NCBI GenBank assembly: GCA_025201765.1
Contig: MU623365.1
Coordinates: 245,240-309,239, forward strand
Source: Daldinia sp. FL1419
Lineage: Eukaryota; Ascomycota; Sordariomycetes; Xylariales; Hypoxylaceae
Reading direction: 5' to 3'
DNA: 64,000 nucleotides
Both the position numbers and the translations under genes were made by a program. Below, in pieces: positions 45,642-58,620 of this stretch (position 1 is its first letter; the number at the start of each line of letters is the position of its first letter). The notes beneath the pieces were generated by a model, which was not told the origin of the DNA, did no database searches, and saw nothing but the letters and a program-made list of their open reading frames with translations.

Positions 45642-47545
45642 TCAATAACTAAAGTCGACATTACCCATGCCCATTTGATTTATTATCTTGTCCTCTTCCG
45701 TTTGGCTGTCATTGGGGTTAGAGTCCGTGGTATGTATCGTCTGCACGCTCTCGCTAGTAGTCGTCGTAGTTCTGGAAGCTTGTAGTTCGTGCTCAGGGGG
45801 TGGGATACCGCTGTTTGCAAATCCGTCGTCGCGCAACTGTTGGAAACTCCAGCTCGGTTCGAAGTTTTTGCTCTTCCACGCAAAGGGAACGCGCTCGTAC
45901 ATCTCATCAATCTGCTCCAAGCTGATTTTGCTCGTCTCGTAAATCATTCCATACACGAAGATGGCGGCGAGGATGCAAAAAGCCCCCCACACATAAAAGA
46001 CTTTGGCCCCTAGGGCAGCATACCCGTTCCCTTCTTCAACCATAAACGGTGTGCCGTAGGCAATACCAAAGTTAAGTAGCCAATTAGAGGCCGTGGATAC
46101 TGACATGGACTTTGCGCGAATCTTGAGAGGATATATTTCTGACGTGACGACCCAGGTGACCGGACCCCACGAAGCGGCGTAGAAGAAAACAAACAAGGAA
46201 ACGAAGACGATGAGAAGTTTGGCTACCAATGAGCTTTGTGAGTCGCTCGCAAGGGTAGAAAATATGGCGATGATGAGTTGACATACGGCCATGCCTAGCG
46301 CGCCAACCATAAGTAATTTCCGACGACCCCAGGTTTCTACGACAAATAATCCGGGGATGGTTGATACAACATTGATGACGTTCATGACGAGCGAGATTAA
46401 GAAAGGATCCGAGACGCCAGCGCTGGTGAAAAACGTAGTTCCATAGTACATGATAAAATTAATACCCGTCAGTTGTTGCAACATTTGGAGGCAGCAACCA
46501 GTTAACGTTCGACGGCCGAGATGGGGCGTTCCGATAAAAAGGTCACGGTAGGAGGCGGTTCCTAATGCGAGTTCGTATTCGTGGTTCGCTTCGATTTCGG
46601 CAAGTTCTTCGACGAGTGCGGGATGTGTTATATCGAGACGGCGAAGTCGACTAAGAGCGAGACCGGCAGCGTGTTTATTGCCTTGTTTGATGAGGAATCG
46701 GGGCGTTTCGGGCAGGACGAGGAGACCGAGACATAATACACAAGCCCACGTGAGCTGAAGGCCCATGGGAATCCGATACGCGGGTGGACCGGCCATCTTT
46801 TGGGTGAGGAGGTTGACGATGGATGCCGCCAATAGACCGAACGTTATTGAAAGTTGATATGCGCAAACCAACGTACCCCGAATCCATTTTGGAGCCATCT
46901 CAGATTGATATAAAGGAACAAGAACGGATACGGATCCAACACCAACACCAGCGAAGAACCTATGAAGTGCCATTAGCCGAGCCGATCCAAAAAGAAAAAA
47001 GAAAAAGAAAAGGCGATCGAAATGATCGAATATAAACGTACCTGCCCGCTAATAACATCGGAATGGCATCCGCGCAAACCTGAAATATAACACCGAAACA
47101 AAAGACGCAAACGGAGGCGATGATGGAAATTCGACGGCCTATCCAATCACCAAGAGGGGCGGCAATGATGGCGCCGGCGACGGTACCGGCACTTAATATG
47201 GCGACAATGATGGAAATTTCAGAAGGGGAGAGGTCATAACTACCGTCGTGATCTACGTAACCGGTGTTGAATTGAGTCTTAAATGAACCCATCGCGAGGA
47301 TACCATTTATCGTCCTTGAGTAATAAAAAAGTGACAAGTTAGCATATCGCACTACGTGTTAATTTACCCCGACGCAGTAAAACTCGAATAAATTGAAGCG
47401 AGAGGGCCGTGTCGTGATGTGATGCTTACCCTGTATCATATCCGAACAAGAGACCACCGGTCGCTACGAAGAGGCCAACCATAATGGCCGGGGCAGAAGA
47501 GCCGGCGACATTATCGGGTTTGTGCCAGCCCATGGCTATTGCCAT
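45642..47545 (-). CDS. MFS sugar transporter (hexose transporter / RCO3-like)
   Basis: A twelve-span plasma-membrane sugar porter of the major facilitator superfamily. Three minus-strand exons, 47545-47430, 47314-47042 and 46959-45642 (introns 115 and 82 nt), encode 568 residues. The N-terminus MAIAMGWHKPDNVAGSSAPAIMVGLFVATGGLLFGYDTGTINGIL is typical of fungal glucose transporters and sensors. Family signatures are GDWIGRRISI (loop 2-3), GRFFAGVGVGSVSVLVPLYQSEMAPKWIRG, PETPRFLIKQG, QLTGINFIMYYGTTFF (TM7), ETWGRRKLL, and ETSKISLEQIDEMYERV after TM12. A hydrophilic tail of about 80 residues, rich in Thr/Ser/Asp, follows. Resemblance to Neurospora RCO-3 means a sensor role is possible, but length does not decide this. 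The promoter contains the damaged assembly patch at 47919-48158. Confidence 0.92.
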
Positions 47546-50500
47546 GGTGACAGTGTTTCGACGTCAAACCGGCACTATTAATGATTTATTACGTGACTTG
47601 TTGTCGATGAAATAGGTTTTGATTGAATCGTGAGGTATCCCATTGATTGAGAGATACCTCTGAGGGATAGGACACTGTAGGTGGGAATCGATAGGATAGT
47701 GGGTAATAATAGAGGGCGAGTTGCAGGGTGGAGAATAAAATATAAAAAAAGGGCAGCGAGGAAAAAGGCGGGAGAAAAGAACCAGAGGGTCAGGATCAGC
47801 ACGACACCGGGGGGGGGACACTGGGGGAGGAGCAATGAGAAGTAATGAGAAGTAAATGGGGAACAGTTGAGAGTCAATGGGAACACAAGAAACAGAGTAA
47901 GAAGAGCCAAGAAATCGACCCGCCTGATTGGTCCTAAATCTAGAGAGTGGGTGTCTTTAAGCGAGTCCAAAGACGGGGTTGCGATTCAACGACGGGGGGG
48001 GGGGGGGGGGGCCCCCCGGGCCGCCGCGGGGACGGGGGGGGGGGGGGTGAGTNNNNNNNNNNCCCGCCTGATTTGACCCAAACATCGTCTGGTGGTGTCT
48101 TTTTCCCCGCGCCCTCCCGGGGTGGGCTTTCAACCCACCCCCCCCCCCCCCCCCCCCCTTCTCCCCTGGCAGCCTACCTAGGTTAAGAGAAAGTCATCGC
48201 TGAACATTGAATTTGGATTTCCATCCTGGTCCCCCATCCAGAATTGTCCGTTTGCTGCATGCTTTAGGTACCCAGTTAGTTAATCCAAGTTGATCCAAGT
48301 TGACCCGTGCAGCAGCGTCTTTTCTATTGTATGTGTCCCCAACGCCATTCGGTTTAGCTTCTGCTTGGAATTCTCTCTAACCGTTAAGTCGTTACAATCT
48401 CTGCTTGAGCTGAACCGGTTTTCCAGTTTGCTAGGATAATAGCCTGCCAACCAAATTTCTATCGTACGACCTCGAGAATACGGCTGGAAATCGGTAGCGC
48501 GGCAAGCATGGACTACCGTGGTTAGGAATATGAGTAACAAATAACTACCCCTTCTATCTCATACAATAATGCATCTCATAGCTCATCGCGGTATCCATTC
48601 CGCGACGCATAATCATGAGAGTTGATGAGTATCCAGGGACAAGGGGTGAACTAGAACCAGGTGCGACTTATTAGTGCCGATTCAAGTCTCTACACAGTAG
48701 ATGTTCTATCGCTAGAAGGGGGGATCTTCTGAACGCTAAGTCGGTAATATGAATACCACTAGCTCATATGGTTACCGGTCCACGGAGCGGTAGACAAGAG
48801 AATATGCCACATGCAATAAGTAACTGGTCCTTAGTTGCTTGTGGTTCTCCCGACTAGCTAGTCAGCCAACCAGCTACCCAGCTTTCAACTTAGTGGTGGG
48901 TGGTGGGTTGACACCAAGGGAGCTGAAGCCCTGCATAGAAAGCCACGCACGCAGCATGTATTTCGTCGACATGTATTCTGAAAGTAATGATAATGGCTTT
49001 CAACTCTGTACTTGCAGCTATCCATGTTCAAATAGATAGGTACTCTAAACAACCAGACCTCGTTGCCAAGGGGACAAGACAGTCCTTTATTGAAGCTTAC
49101 CCCATTATGCTTCCTAGGCGCCTAGGCGTTGTTGGAACTTGCGGTATCGTTGCACCCCAATACTCGTGGCCAAGTCCCCTAGCTATGCAAGGTGTAAAAA
49201 AAAATTTAGATGGCTCATGGGAAGGATTCACACTTGCTACAGCCGGCCAGTCGATACCTTGCAGGGAACGCAGATTGCTTTCCCGTTTAGTCTTTGCCTC
49301 AACATTTCGTAGAACGAGCGTAATAAATATGGCATCATGTACCATCTCGTTACACCTGAGCAGCCCGAAGGGGAGGAGAGGTATGCAAGCCAATAAGCAG
49401 CAACCTCAACCCGGGGTGCCCTAATCCATATTCTGGGCTGCAGAACTTGTCCTAGGTGAGTGTGACACAGCATGAAAAGACGAAAGCTGGAAGACGTAAG
49501 GAGGGCTGCTCCGACTAGTGAGAAAAAAAAACTAACAATAAGCGGTGCATAATGCTATTCCGTAGCCGTCATGGGGTAATGCCTAGGTTAGATGAAAGAA
49601 AAGATCAGAAATGGCGGTGATTCCAGCGATGCTCTATTAGGATTAGAGGGCCTTGGATCAATAGCCAGCGGTTGACGTGATGGGATTAGATATTGTTCAA
49701 TGGTGTGTCCAGGGGGGAGGGTACCTTGACCTTGGCTACTTTGGACGACGAGTCGTGAGTCGTGCCCAACTTATGCTCGAGTTACCGTTCAGCCTTGAAA
49801 GAGCTAAGCTTGGTCGTTGGTGCGGAATAAAAAGATCCAGCCAGCAAGTAGTCGTGGATCACAAGAAGGCCTTTGCGGGGAAGACCAGAAATGATTATCC
49901 AAGAGCTAGACCCCCCAGACGCTCCACGATGTGACGATGCCCCAATGCCCCATGATTCCCAGGAAGAAGCAATAGCGGCGCAGGCGTGGAGACTCCACGC
50001 GAGTCTGGCGCCAAGATGATTCCTTTTCTGGAATACACCCTGCTTTGTCATTTTAGTTTTTTTTGGGTCAATAAATATTCCGCCTAGGAGGCTCTATTCA
50101 ATTATGTTTATCCCGATCAGCACGGCTGCTAGATTAATTCTTTGCATATCGAAATTCTTGGAAAGGCAAATAGATTTGGAGATTACTTGGAGGTAGTTAC
50201 CTAATAAAAATTATTAGGTACCCTTCTAAACGATTGGTGCGAAATCAAGATACCAACCCGAAAAGTATATGGGAAGCCACGCCATTATGAAATGGTACTT
50301 TTCATAATTGTAACTTACATTAGCGCCCCTGCTCTAGGTCAAGATTTGGAATATCCAGCTCGCCTTCTGCATTTCTGCGCTTCTGCAGTTAATATGGACC
50401 TACTAAGGTAGCGATACTTACAAATATACTTTAGTACTTAGGTACGGGCGTCAAGTACAAAAGTACATCTGCATGCGTTTACCTAACGACCCAGAAAAAA

Positions 50501-53500
50501 AAATAATAATCTTGACCCGATTCTCCGTCAATCGTTGCCAATTAACAAAAAGCCATGTTTTCTTTCTCGCAACGGGAAATATCGGCCTCACGGACAGCAA
50601 CATTTTTGTATTTCTCCTGATCCCCCCAACCTCAGGGAAATTCTGCAGGCAGATCTACCCCTACATGTCGCCATTGGATGAACAGCTACAACACAAACGT
50701 GCCTACTCGTGTAAAGAGATCGATCGTTTTGGATCTATGATAGTGCAACCTACCAACAAGAAATCTTTTTTAACCCGTAATACCTTTGTCCAAGCCTAGC
50801 CGAGGGCCTAGGTTAGTATCATAACGTTGAATAGATGAATGATAGCCAGTCAGCGCTTATACATAGCACGTAGACGATCATCTCTTTACACGAGCAGCAC
50901 AAGTAGCCACCTCCCAGTTACGTGCGTAGGCGTCTGGGTAGGTAATATATTCTGACCCTTCTCGCGTCATCGGGCTGAGTTACGAATACCTGCGCAACAC
51001 CAAATACCCGGGAATATGGAGCGCCGACGACGAGTCAGTTTCTACGACATGCACTTGTATCACAAGTTCTGTGCTCGTTCCCCTCAAAAATACCAATGCC
51101 CAACTTGTCCCCATTAAGGTCGCCTACTACTAGCCGTCCAATCGTCATGTCCTTTTTACTGCCCTCGCCGCACAGGTACAGGTCAAATTAATATGTTCTC
51201 GATCCTGTAATCCGCCAGCTAGTTTTACCAACATCTGCCCTTTTCCCTTGCCGCGAAGTTGAGGAGGGCCTGTGCGATCGTCGGTACCTAGGAGAGTAAT
51301 AAGGCCTATTGTCCCACGCTTACTTGTCACAGCCGATTCTCCTGTTCCTCGGCCCATGTTAGGTTAGTTTATTGTTTGTGCGGGATAACTAGCTGAAGCA
51401 AACTCTCCTTCTAGTTAGTAGGTACCTATTTCTTTAGGCTTGGCTATTCAAGGAAGGAGTCTTCTCTCCTGTAGCCTGTAGGCTACAAGAGCCGACTATA
51501 AAAACTCCGCGAAGGAGGGCTTGCGTCGGTTCGTGATTCGTTGCTAAGGAGCCGCTGTCACGGACAAGCCCGAGCCGCAGTGCAGAATAATGACAAGACG
51601 CGGTCGAGGGCTGACGGCTGACTGGCCAAGCTTACCCGTGTCTTATACGAAGAAGGTTGCGCTCACGGCCGTAAAATGTGGGTGACCACGAGAGATAAGA
51701 CTTACAAAAGAAAAAATACTTCTGGTTTTGTCATATTAGGTAGGTACCTAGTTTTATCACGAGGGATATTATCTCAGCCGTCAAAATGATAGAATACACC
51801 TAGCCACCCTGCCTCGGTCCCTATGGTGATGTAAGGGGAATCAAACAACATCTAGCCGTCAGTGCCTTTATTGCAAGAATTTCTACCGGAATGCCCAACG
51901 TGTTCCTTATGTAGATGAAATACGGCAATTACTTGAGCGGCGCAATGCGGCCACCTACGAATGCTACCATATGTACCTACTCACATATCCATCGCTAAAG
52001 GGGATTATGTATTTGAATATATATAACGTTAACTCAACCTCGTTGAGTAGAAACGATTATTCTCCATATTCCTCGGAAAAGCAACTCTTTTGTCGGTTAG
52101 AAATGCTCATAATAAGCGCGTGGGATCTTGTCGTATCCTATATCATGTCGTTGCTCCCCCTACGTCCCCAGGTTCCAGATCAAATGTGCTCTTGGTTTCA
52201 CTGTACGGCACTGCGGGAGCGGAAGGAAGTCTACATATCCCCCTACGTTACACAGAGTCCTAACAAAAGTCGAAATGCCATTCATTGGTCTAGAACACGG
52301 CTATCGCTCCGTCCGAGGAAAGTTGAAGCTTACTATGCCTGTGCCTCCTGGGACCAAGCTACCCTTCCCGCTGGCGTCCAGTTTGCCAAGCCATACGTAG
52401 CATCCCCGTCAAAATATTTCAATGGCATGTTTACTCTGGATGAGGACTCTATGAAGCCGTGTTCAAATCCATTACGAAGTGGCGGTACGTAGGAGCCCCC
52501 TCCCCCCCGAGAATAAGGGCGCGTGCTTCCTATGAATGATATGAAGATACGCCCAGCAACTAGAATGTTTGATATCTACCTATAGAACAACGACGGGCGA
52601 AATTAGTGTGTATACACGTTAACCATAGATGCCTTTTCCTATGCCAAAAGGGGGAGATCCTAAGTGGAGGTATCGCGGATCTAGATTATAATCCCCTTAC
52701 CGCCCACGAGGATTTTTCTACAGGTATAACCCCAGGCGATGTCGTCAACCCCAACTAGATAGCTAGGGATTTATCAACGGTGCCGCCCAGATACAGAGGG
52801 TTACCTCAGCCGGCCTGTTCGCTTATGTATCCTCGTTTACTACCTACTTACCTAGTTGCTCGAATCGGTCAAGTACTGGACGAATAGAACCAACTTCCCA
52901 AAGAGGTGTGTTTGCTTGTCCCAAGTTTTCCGCTAAAAGCAAAGGGGTAACGGCCGTATATTAACAGCCGGACGCATACACACGGCTCAGAACACCACCG
53001 CTTCGCCTTTAAGGTCGGCATAGAGGGCGCTGTGTTAGTCCGTAACGCCGGGTAGGAATACTCCTTGGGGTGGCTTACGTCGGTTAGGAATAATTAATGT
53101 GAGGTTTACTCGCACCCGCATTTGTGACTAAAGAAAGGAACGTTCCATAAGAGTTACTCAAGCTGTCGGTTAGAGAGTCTAATCGCCCCGTCTATCTCCA
53201 GCGCGCTGCCTACGCTCAACGCCGGATTACGACTACCTATACTATAATATACTACACATTTCTATTGTTGGAACATAGGACGGTGATACATTGGATGCGA
53301 ATACAGTCATAGGTACCGAACGTTGGGGTTGTGAGCACTTTACGGAGTCCTTCGAGTCAACATTGGTCAAAAGTGCTTACAGACCTCTTAGGAGAGATAT
53401 CTAAAGATATTAAATAAATAACTATGTCCCCCTTAAAGCTCTCAGGTTGTTGTTCAATAAATCTATTGACCAGAGTAAACTTTGCTACGTCAAGGTAAGG

Positions 53501-54879
53501 ATAATAAGGACCCATGAACGTATTAAGCTGTAGAAATCAAGCCCGTCTCGTATATACTGTACCAAGTCGACCCAGGACTAAGTAAACAATATACCGCCTT
53601 ACCACCATCTTAGTCCCCTAACATCGATTAGGTATATGTGCTGTCTAAGTTGCCATTACTACCAATTCTTTAAACTAAGCCCTGGCGACCGTCAATAAGA
53701 GACAATTGAGTCCAACGAATACAGCTTTCATGTACGCTAGGAGATGAATAGCAAGCATAATGAGCAGTCCCGGCAGTGCCCATCGTGTCGTATACGGGAA
53801 TCTCTCGCATTTTCGCTCCCTATTAGAAGAACCCCAGCAACAGCTTAGAAGATTGAAGAGCGGGAACAAGACAATGTTGGATTGGGAATCTTACTACGAT
53901 CGTAACTACAAGCTTAGAATAAATCGACGAGATTTATAATAGGTACATTCGCAATGCCTCGTCCCATTTCTATGACTGCGATAAAATTGCTATGTTTGAG
54001 TTTATTAAACTTTCAATTGACTGGCATTTACTTCAATCCATTCACTCACACCCATCATTCCCTTCGCATACCCTTACCCATTCCTACATCAATACCACAC
54101 TCGGTTTACCAACCCCTTTGAAGGGTTACTTCCAAGTATCATTCCCTAAGCTATAAGCTATAAGGGGATACTTCGATAGTTAGGTAGGTATACATGTAAA
54201 TCCCTCCACTATAGCCCGACAAGAAGATCTCGCACGGAAAATATTCCTCAACTCATTTTTACGTTCAAGTGACAAAGTACGACCGTATCTAGTAAGGTAG
54301 TGTTTTTCGTAATGCCATAGGGCTTAAATCCCACCTCAGACGTCGTAGATGAGGATATACTTAAGTACTGAGAGAAGATGCCTATGTAGACTTGAAAGCT
54401 GAGGCCGTGTATCAAGAGTGCTTGACGTAGACGATGCTATAGCTAGGGGGCTTCTACAGAGCTGGTGTTCGTCCGCCGAGATGTTATCTGGTCCGTTTTC
54501 GGTAGGTAAACTCACCCAAGGTGCCAATATCCACGACTTAATCATGCATGATAGAGTACACAGGACATACTACGTGAGTACGATCACGACAGATAAGTCA
54601 ACTAATATGTACTCAAGTTTTGAACGACATAATCCAAGTGATATATTCCTAAATGCAGATACATCTGACGCAAGTCTTATACTATCAATACAGCCAGGCC
54701 ATCGGCCCGAACCAACAAGAAGCGCCTCGCCCTAGCTAGTTTTACTATCCACCCACATGAGTTTGGGTGCCTCTCGCGTATCTCGTTATACGGAATGGTA
54801 AGGATACAGAAATCGAAATGCTATTTACCAACGTAAAGCAATCCCCAAAGCGCCGTCTGATTAGGCTTGACAGTGATGC
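47546..54879. other. 7.3 kb gene-poor region
   Basis: Apart from the upstream DNA of the sugar transporter and the assembly gap, no gene is recognised. Frames at 48987-49424, 49677-49934, 50473-50799 and 51971-52492 are open for 85-173 codons, but codon use and composition give no family signal and most overlap equally open frames. Palindromic CCTAGGTA-type motifs recur (48173, 51743). Confidence 0.45.
47919..48158. other. Assembly gap with homopolymer runs and noisy duplicated flanks
   Basis: Ten Ns (48053-48062) are flanked by G runs (47994-48011 and 48034-48047) and a C run (48138-48158). The sequence to the right of the gap (from 48063) is a degraded copy of the sequence to the left (from 47919): both begin CCCGCCTGATT, continue with GGTGTCTTT, then CGGGGT and CAAC before the homopolymer. 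This looks like a low-quality read joined beside its own target, not biology. Confidence 0.85.
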
Positions 54880-56983
54880 CTAAATTTCGAGGGTGATCTT
54901 CTGTCCCTTAACACGCCCTATTACTTGCTGGGGTGCGTACTTGGGAATAACCTCGTCATCGTGCAACATTTCAAATTCTTCCGTTGCGTCTCGGCCCATG
55001 AAGTTCATGATGGCTTGGGGGCCACCGGGGTGCTCCTCGAGCCAGTTCGTCAGGTCCATGACGACACCCTTAACAACAACCCAGAGGTCCTCCTTCTTGT
55101 TATGCTTAGCTACCTCCTCTAGAGTGAACTCCTTCTCCGGGACTTCAAACTTTTTTGCGCTTTGGGGCTTTGCTGCGGGCTGGGACGACTTACCACCCTC
55201 TGCAGTTGGGGTAGGGCCGGTAGCGCTCGTCTTTTGGCCAGCACCTCCAGATGATGAAGAGCTAGAAGCGCCGTTTCCCCACTCGACAGATACCCTACCC
55301 GGCTGAGACGGGTCGATGTGTAGGGAGATTTGGCCGAGACGCTGAGCAGCACCGGCAGAACCTGAGAGAGCTTGTTGGAATAGGTAGTTACTGGCCGAGT
55401 CACCAGCAACACGGCCGTAAACGACACAGCCCAGAAGAGAAGAACCTCCAAGTCGGTTTGCACCGTGGACGCCACCAGCCAACTCACCACAGGCGTATAG
55501 ACCCTCGAAAGGCTTCTTCTCCTTGTTCAGGACCTGGGCCTTATCGTTGATCTCGATACCACCCATGGTGAAGTGAAGAACCGGCTCCATCAACGAGACG
55601 TGGAAGTCGTCATTGATATCTAAAGGCAAATTGTGGAAGAACTTCTTGCCCCAAGGGTCCTTCTGTTTACCCTCCGCGATAGCATTATAGGTGGTGAATG
55701 TCTTTTGAAGGTGCTCGGGGGAGCAGCCAATCTCCTTGGCTAGCTGCTTGCCGCTCATCTTCTTCATTAGACCACGGCCAGAGTAGTGGCGGGTGTGGAA
55801 ATCCAGGACATTGGAAGCCTTGGAGTTAAGCACGAGTCGAATAGGGAACTTGCCCTTGTCCTTCTCCTTCCACATCATGCCCGAGACGTAATCTCGGTGG
55901 CCGAGTTCATCGCAGAATCGGTCACCATCGGCGTTGAGCAAAAGACCACCTTCACCACGCAGGGCCTCAGCGGCCAAGAACTTCCACTTCGAGCCGGGGT
56001 CCTTGGGGTCGACAAGACCGGTAGGGTGGACCTGGACCTTGTCCATGTCAATTCCGTTTCCTCCGATGGCCATAACCATCTTCTGTCCGTCACCAGTGGC
56101 GTGAGAGCCGTTGGTAGTGGCAAGGCCAATGGTGTCAGGTCTATGCTGCTTCAACAACGAGTTCTCACCGAAGTCTGCGGCATAACCACCAGTAGCCAGA
56201 ACGACTGGGCCCTCGAGAGTATCGCTCTCGCCGTTGGACTCGTACGTGACACCGATAACCTTGTTACCGTCCTTATTTAAGCTGGTGACACGGGCCTTCT
56301 TGATAATCTGGACGCGTTCGGGTTCGGTCTCGGCGAGCTCTTCTAACCTTTGCATTAAGGCGTATGTGATGGCCATACCAGGGAACTTGGCATCGTGTCC
56401 TCGGTGCGTCCTAGGTTGGGAGTGACCACTGTCAAATTAATTAGCTTCTATCTATTTATTTCCCCCCCAAAAATAGCAAAATGGGAGTTTCTTTTTTACT
56501 TACCCTAGTCGCGAAACCAAAGTCAAATCTAGGTTGAAGACATCTTGTAACCATTCAACTGCGGCTGCGGATTTGTAGGTGAGGACCTTGATGAGATCAG
56601 GTCTGGCCTGTTCTCGTGCAGATTTCAGGGTATCATCGTAGAATTGCTTTACGCTGTCCTTGATGTTGTTGTCAACCTGTGTCCGCGTTAAAGCACCGTT
56701 GATTCCCGATGTGGCCTTGGTTGAGTTTCCTCCGAAGAAACCTAGGGTAAATAAATCAGTCTCTTGGGTTCATCTGGTCGTACATAAAATGGGACTCGAT
56801 TCTTACCTTGCTTATCAAGGACTATAACGTTACCGCCGGCTAAGTAAATTGTGTGCGCAGCACTTAGACCGGACACTGGGTGCGATTGTTAGCTCATCGT
56901 TGCCGGAATGATGACGCCCACGAAGAGCGGGGAGGGAATTGAAGCTTACAGCCACCACCAACGACAATTACTCGAGGTGCCAT
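54880..56983 (-). CDS. osm1: Soluble fumarate reductase (Osm1/Frd1-type) with C-terminal cytochrome b5 domain
   Basis: Reduces fumarate to succinate with a flavin cofactor, re-oxidising reduced flavin or NADH when oxygen is limiting. Four minus-strand exons, 56983-56950, 56875-56807, 56741-56504 and 56428-54880, give 629 residues. The first exon codes only MAPRVIVVGGG, and splicing completes the GGGLSGLSAA dinucleotide fold (residues 8-18). Flavin and active-site segments follow: GFFGGNSTKATSGINGA, VVLATGGYAADF, the substrate-site HPTGLVDPKDPGSKWKF, EALRGEGGLLLN, HFTMGGIEI and ACGELAGGVHGANRLGGSSLL. A Ser/Gly/Pro linker (residues about 495-540) leads to a cytochrome b5 domain with both haem ligands, HPGG (H580) and H603. 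No targeting peptide is seen, so a cytosolic location is inferred. Confidence 0.93.
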
Positions 56984-58620
56984 TTTGATTGATGTGATTT
57001 GATGTGTATATATACGGAACTGCCCTAGCCACCGATGGGAATAATGTAGAAGAGGCAGGGAGGAATAAGAGAAGGAGAGAGGGAAGTGTAGTAATTAACT
57101 TGAAAATGTTTTAAGGTGAGAAGAAATACGAAAGGGATGTTGGGGCTTGATATTTCCGTCGTAATTGTTTTAACTTAGCTGACTTTCCAGCTTTCTAGGC
57201 CGAGTCGAAGCTGCTCCTACTTTGAATTGCTTACGCTCTGATTCGTGCGCGGGCGTGCCGAGGTCAACTCTTAGCGCAATCAGGGGTTAGGCAGGTACCT
57301 ATCCTGGTACTCGTGTCCACGGGTCTATGTACTTGCATCTAGTTGGTACTTTGCTCTTTTAGTAGGTACATAGGTCCAATCGTCACTTAGCCTAGGTACT
57401 ATACCTACTTTCTGTAGCGAAATGCGTACAATTTGCTATTATCGCACTCGAGCACCGACGGATTTATGTAGGCGTTTTGAAAGGATTTGTAAATGATTCA
57501 GGCCTTCTAGTTCACAAGTACTTTTCTAGGTTCAATACTTTGGATACTCGCATCCAAGTGGCTAGACAGAATCAGAGGTACACGACCTTCGCACAATATT
57601 CGGCCGAGGAGGTGATGTCACTAACAATCCCAGTAGCGCATACTCTCATGTACACCGAATGATCCGGTACATTTTGACCAGAATGCCGAGGCTCTGTACA
57701 TATGCTGTGTCCACTATCCATTCAGGCCATTATCCGCACCCTCCACATTCGAAAAATGTTTATGGGGGCAAGTTCGACGGTTCCAAAGCTTCTTCCCCAC
57801 AGTCACGAGCTAGACGGTTGAACCTTGTACGGCGGGAACCCACAGAGTTTACGATCGGATTATCAGGAACTTCTTCTTTTTGTTGGAATGATAATTTTGG
57901 AACTTCCCGATAGGAGTATATATCGAACAATAAGTATGTACGTACCTACGTATATAATTGCGGGAAGACTTCCATTACGATGAGGTACATATGTACGAAT
58001 TGTACATATAAAAAGAACAAGTTTGACGGGATATTCAATGCATGTGATTCTCCTCCGAAAAAAAAAAGGCTACACCCCGGACCGGCAAGACGAAACCGGC
58101 ATTTCCCCCACAAAAGAATCTCGCGTGTCAGATGATTCTATTAAAGACGCAAAAACAAGACTGGTCGCATGGCAGCTGATCTAAATCTGGAGTCGCTGAC
58201 GGCTAGTCCTTCAAACGCAAAACTATGACAATAAGCCACAAAACGAGCTAGAATAGTTCGAGGTGCCGGACTTTAGCATGTGAAGAAATGCGGGATGTCT
58301 GCACTCAGCGGGTAGCCGCATCGCTAGCCTAGGGTCTTAATTCTAATGGGAATTATATGAGAACTACATGGCAAGATAATCAGCTTGTGAGATTTGTAAA
58401 TATGTGTGAAAACGTATGAAAAATATGAAAATATTAACTATTGCTGTCCTCGAAGAATATCTCAAGTATAAGCGGTCTAGCGCTGTTGGGTATCCTAAAG
58501 ACCGCAGATACATGTTCAAAAATATCAATCCAAAAATAATAACATCAGGATATTATCTCAGTGTTTTTTTTTTTTTTTTTCGTTCTCTTTTTCTTTTCCC
58601 CCCCTTATACTTGTCGAGTT
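56984..58620. other. Intergenic, no gene seen
   Basis: Upstream region of the fumarate reductase gene and 3' flank of the SnoaL-like gene. Holds a run of about 18 Ts at 58563-58580 followed by CTTTTTC and a C run, just past the SnoaL-like stop codon on the minus strand. Frames at 57477-57913 show no resemblance to known families. Confidence 0.5.

Noticed and set aside
50473..50799. 108-codon frame starting with ATG
   Set aside because: Chance-length frame in AT-leaning DNA with no motif. Kept only as part of the gene-poor region.
51971..52492. 173-codon frame starting with ATG
   Set aside because: No recognisable motif, overlaps another open frame, and no splice or neighbour support.
55786..56280. 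164-codon antisense frame inside the fumarate reductase gene
   Set aside because: Shadow of a well-supported gene.
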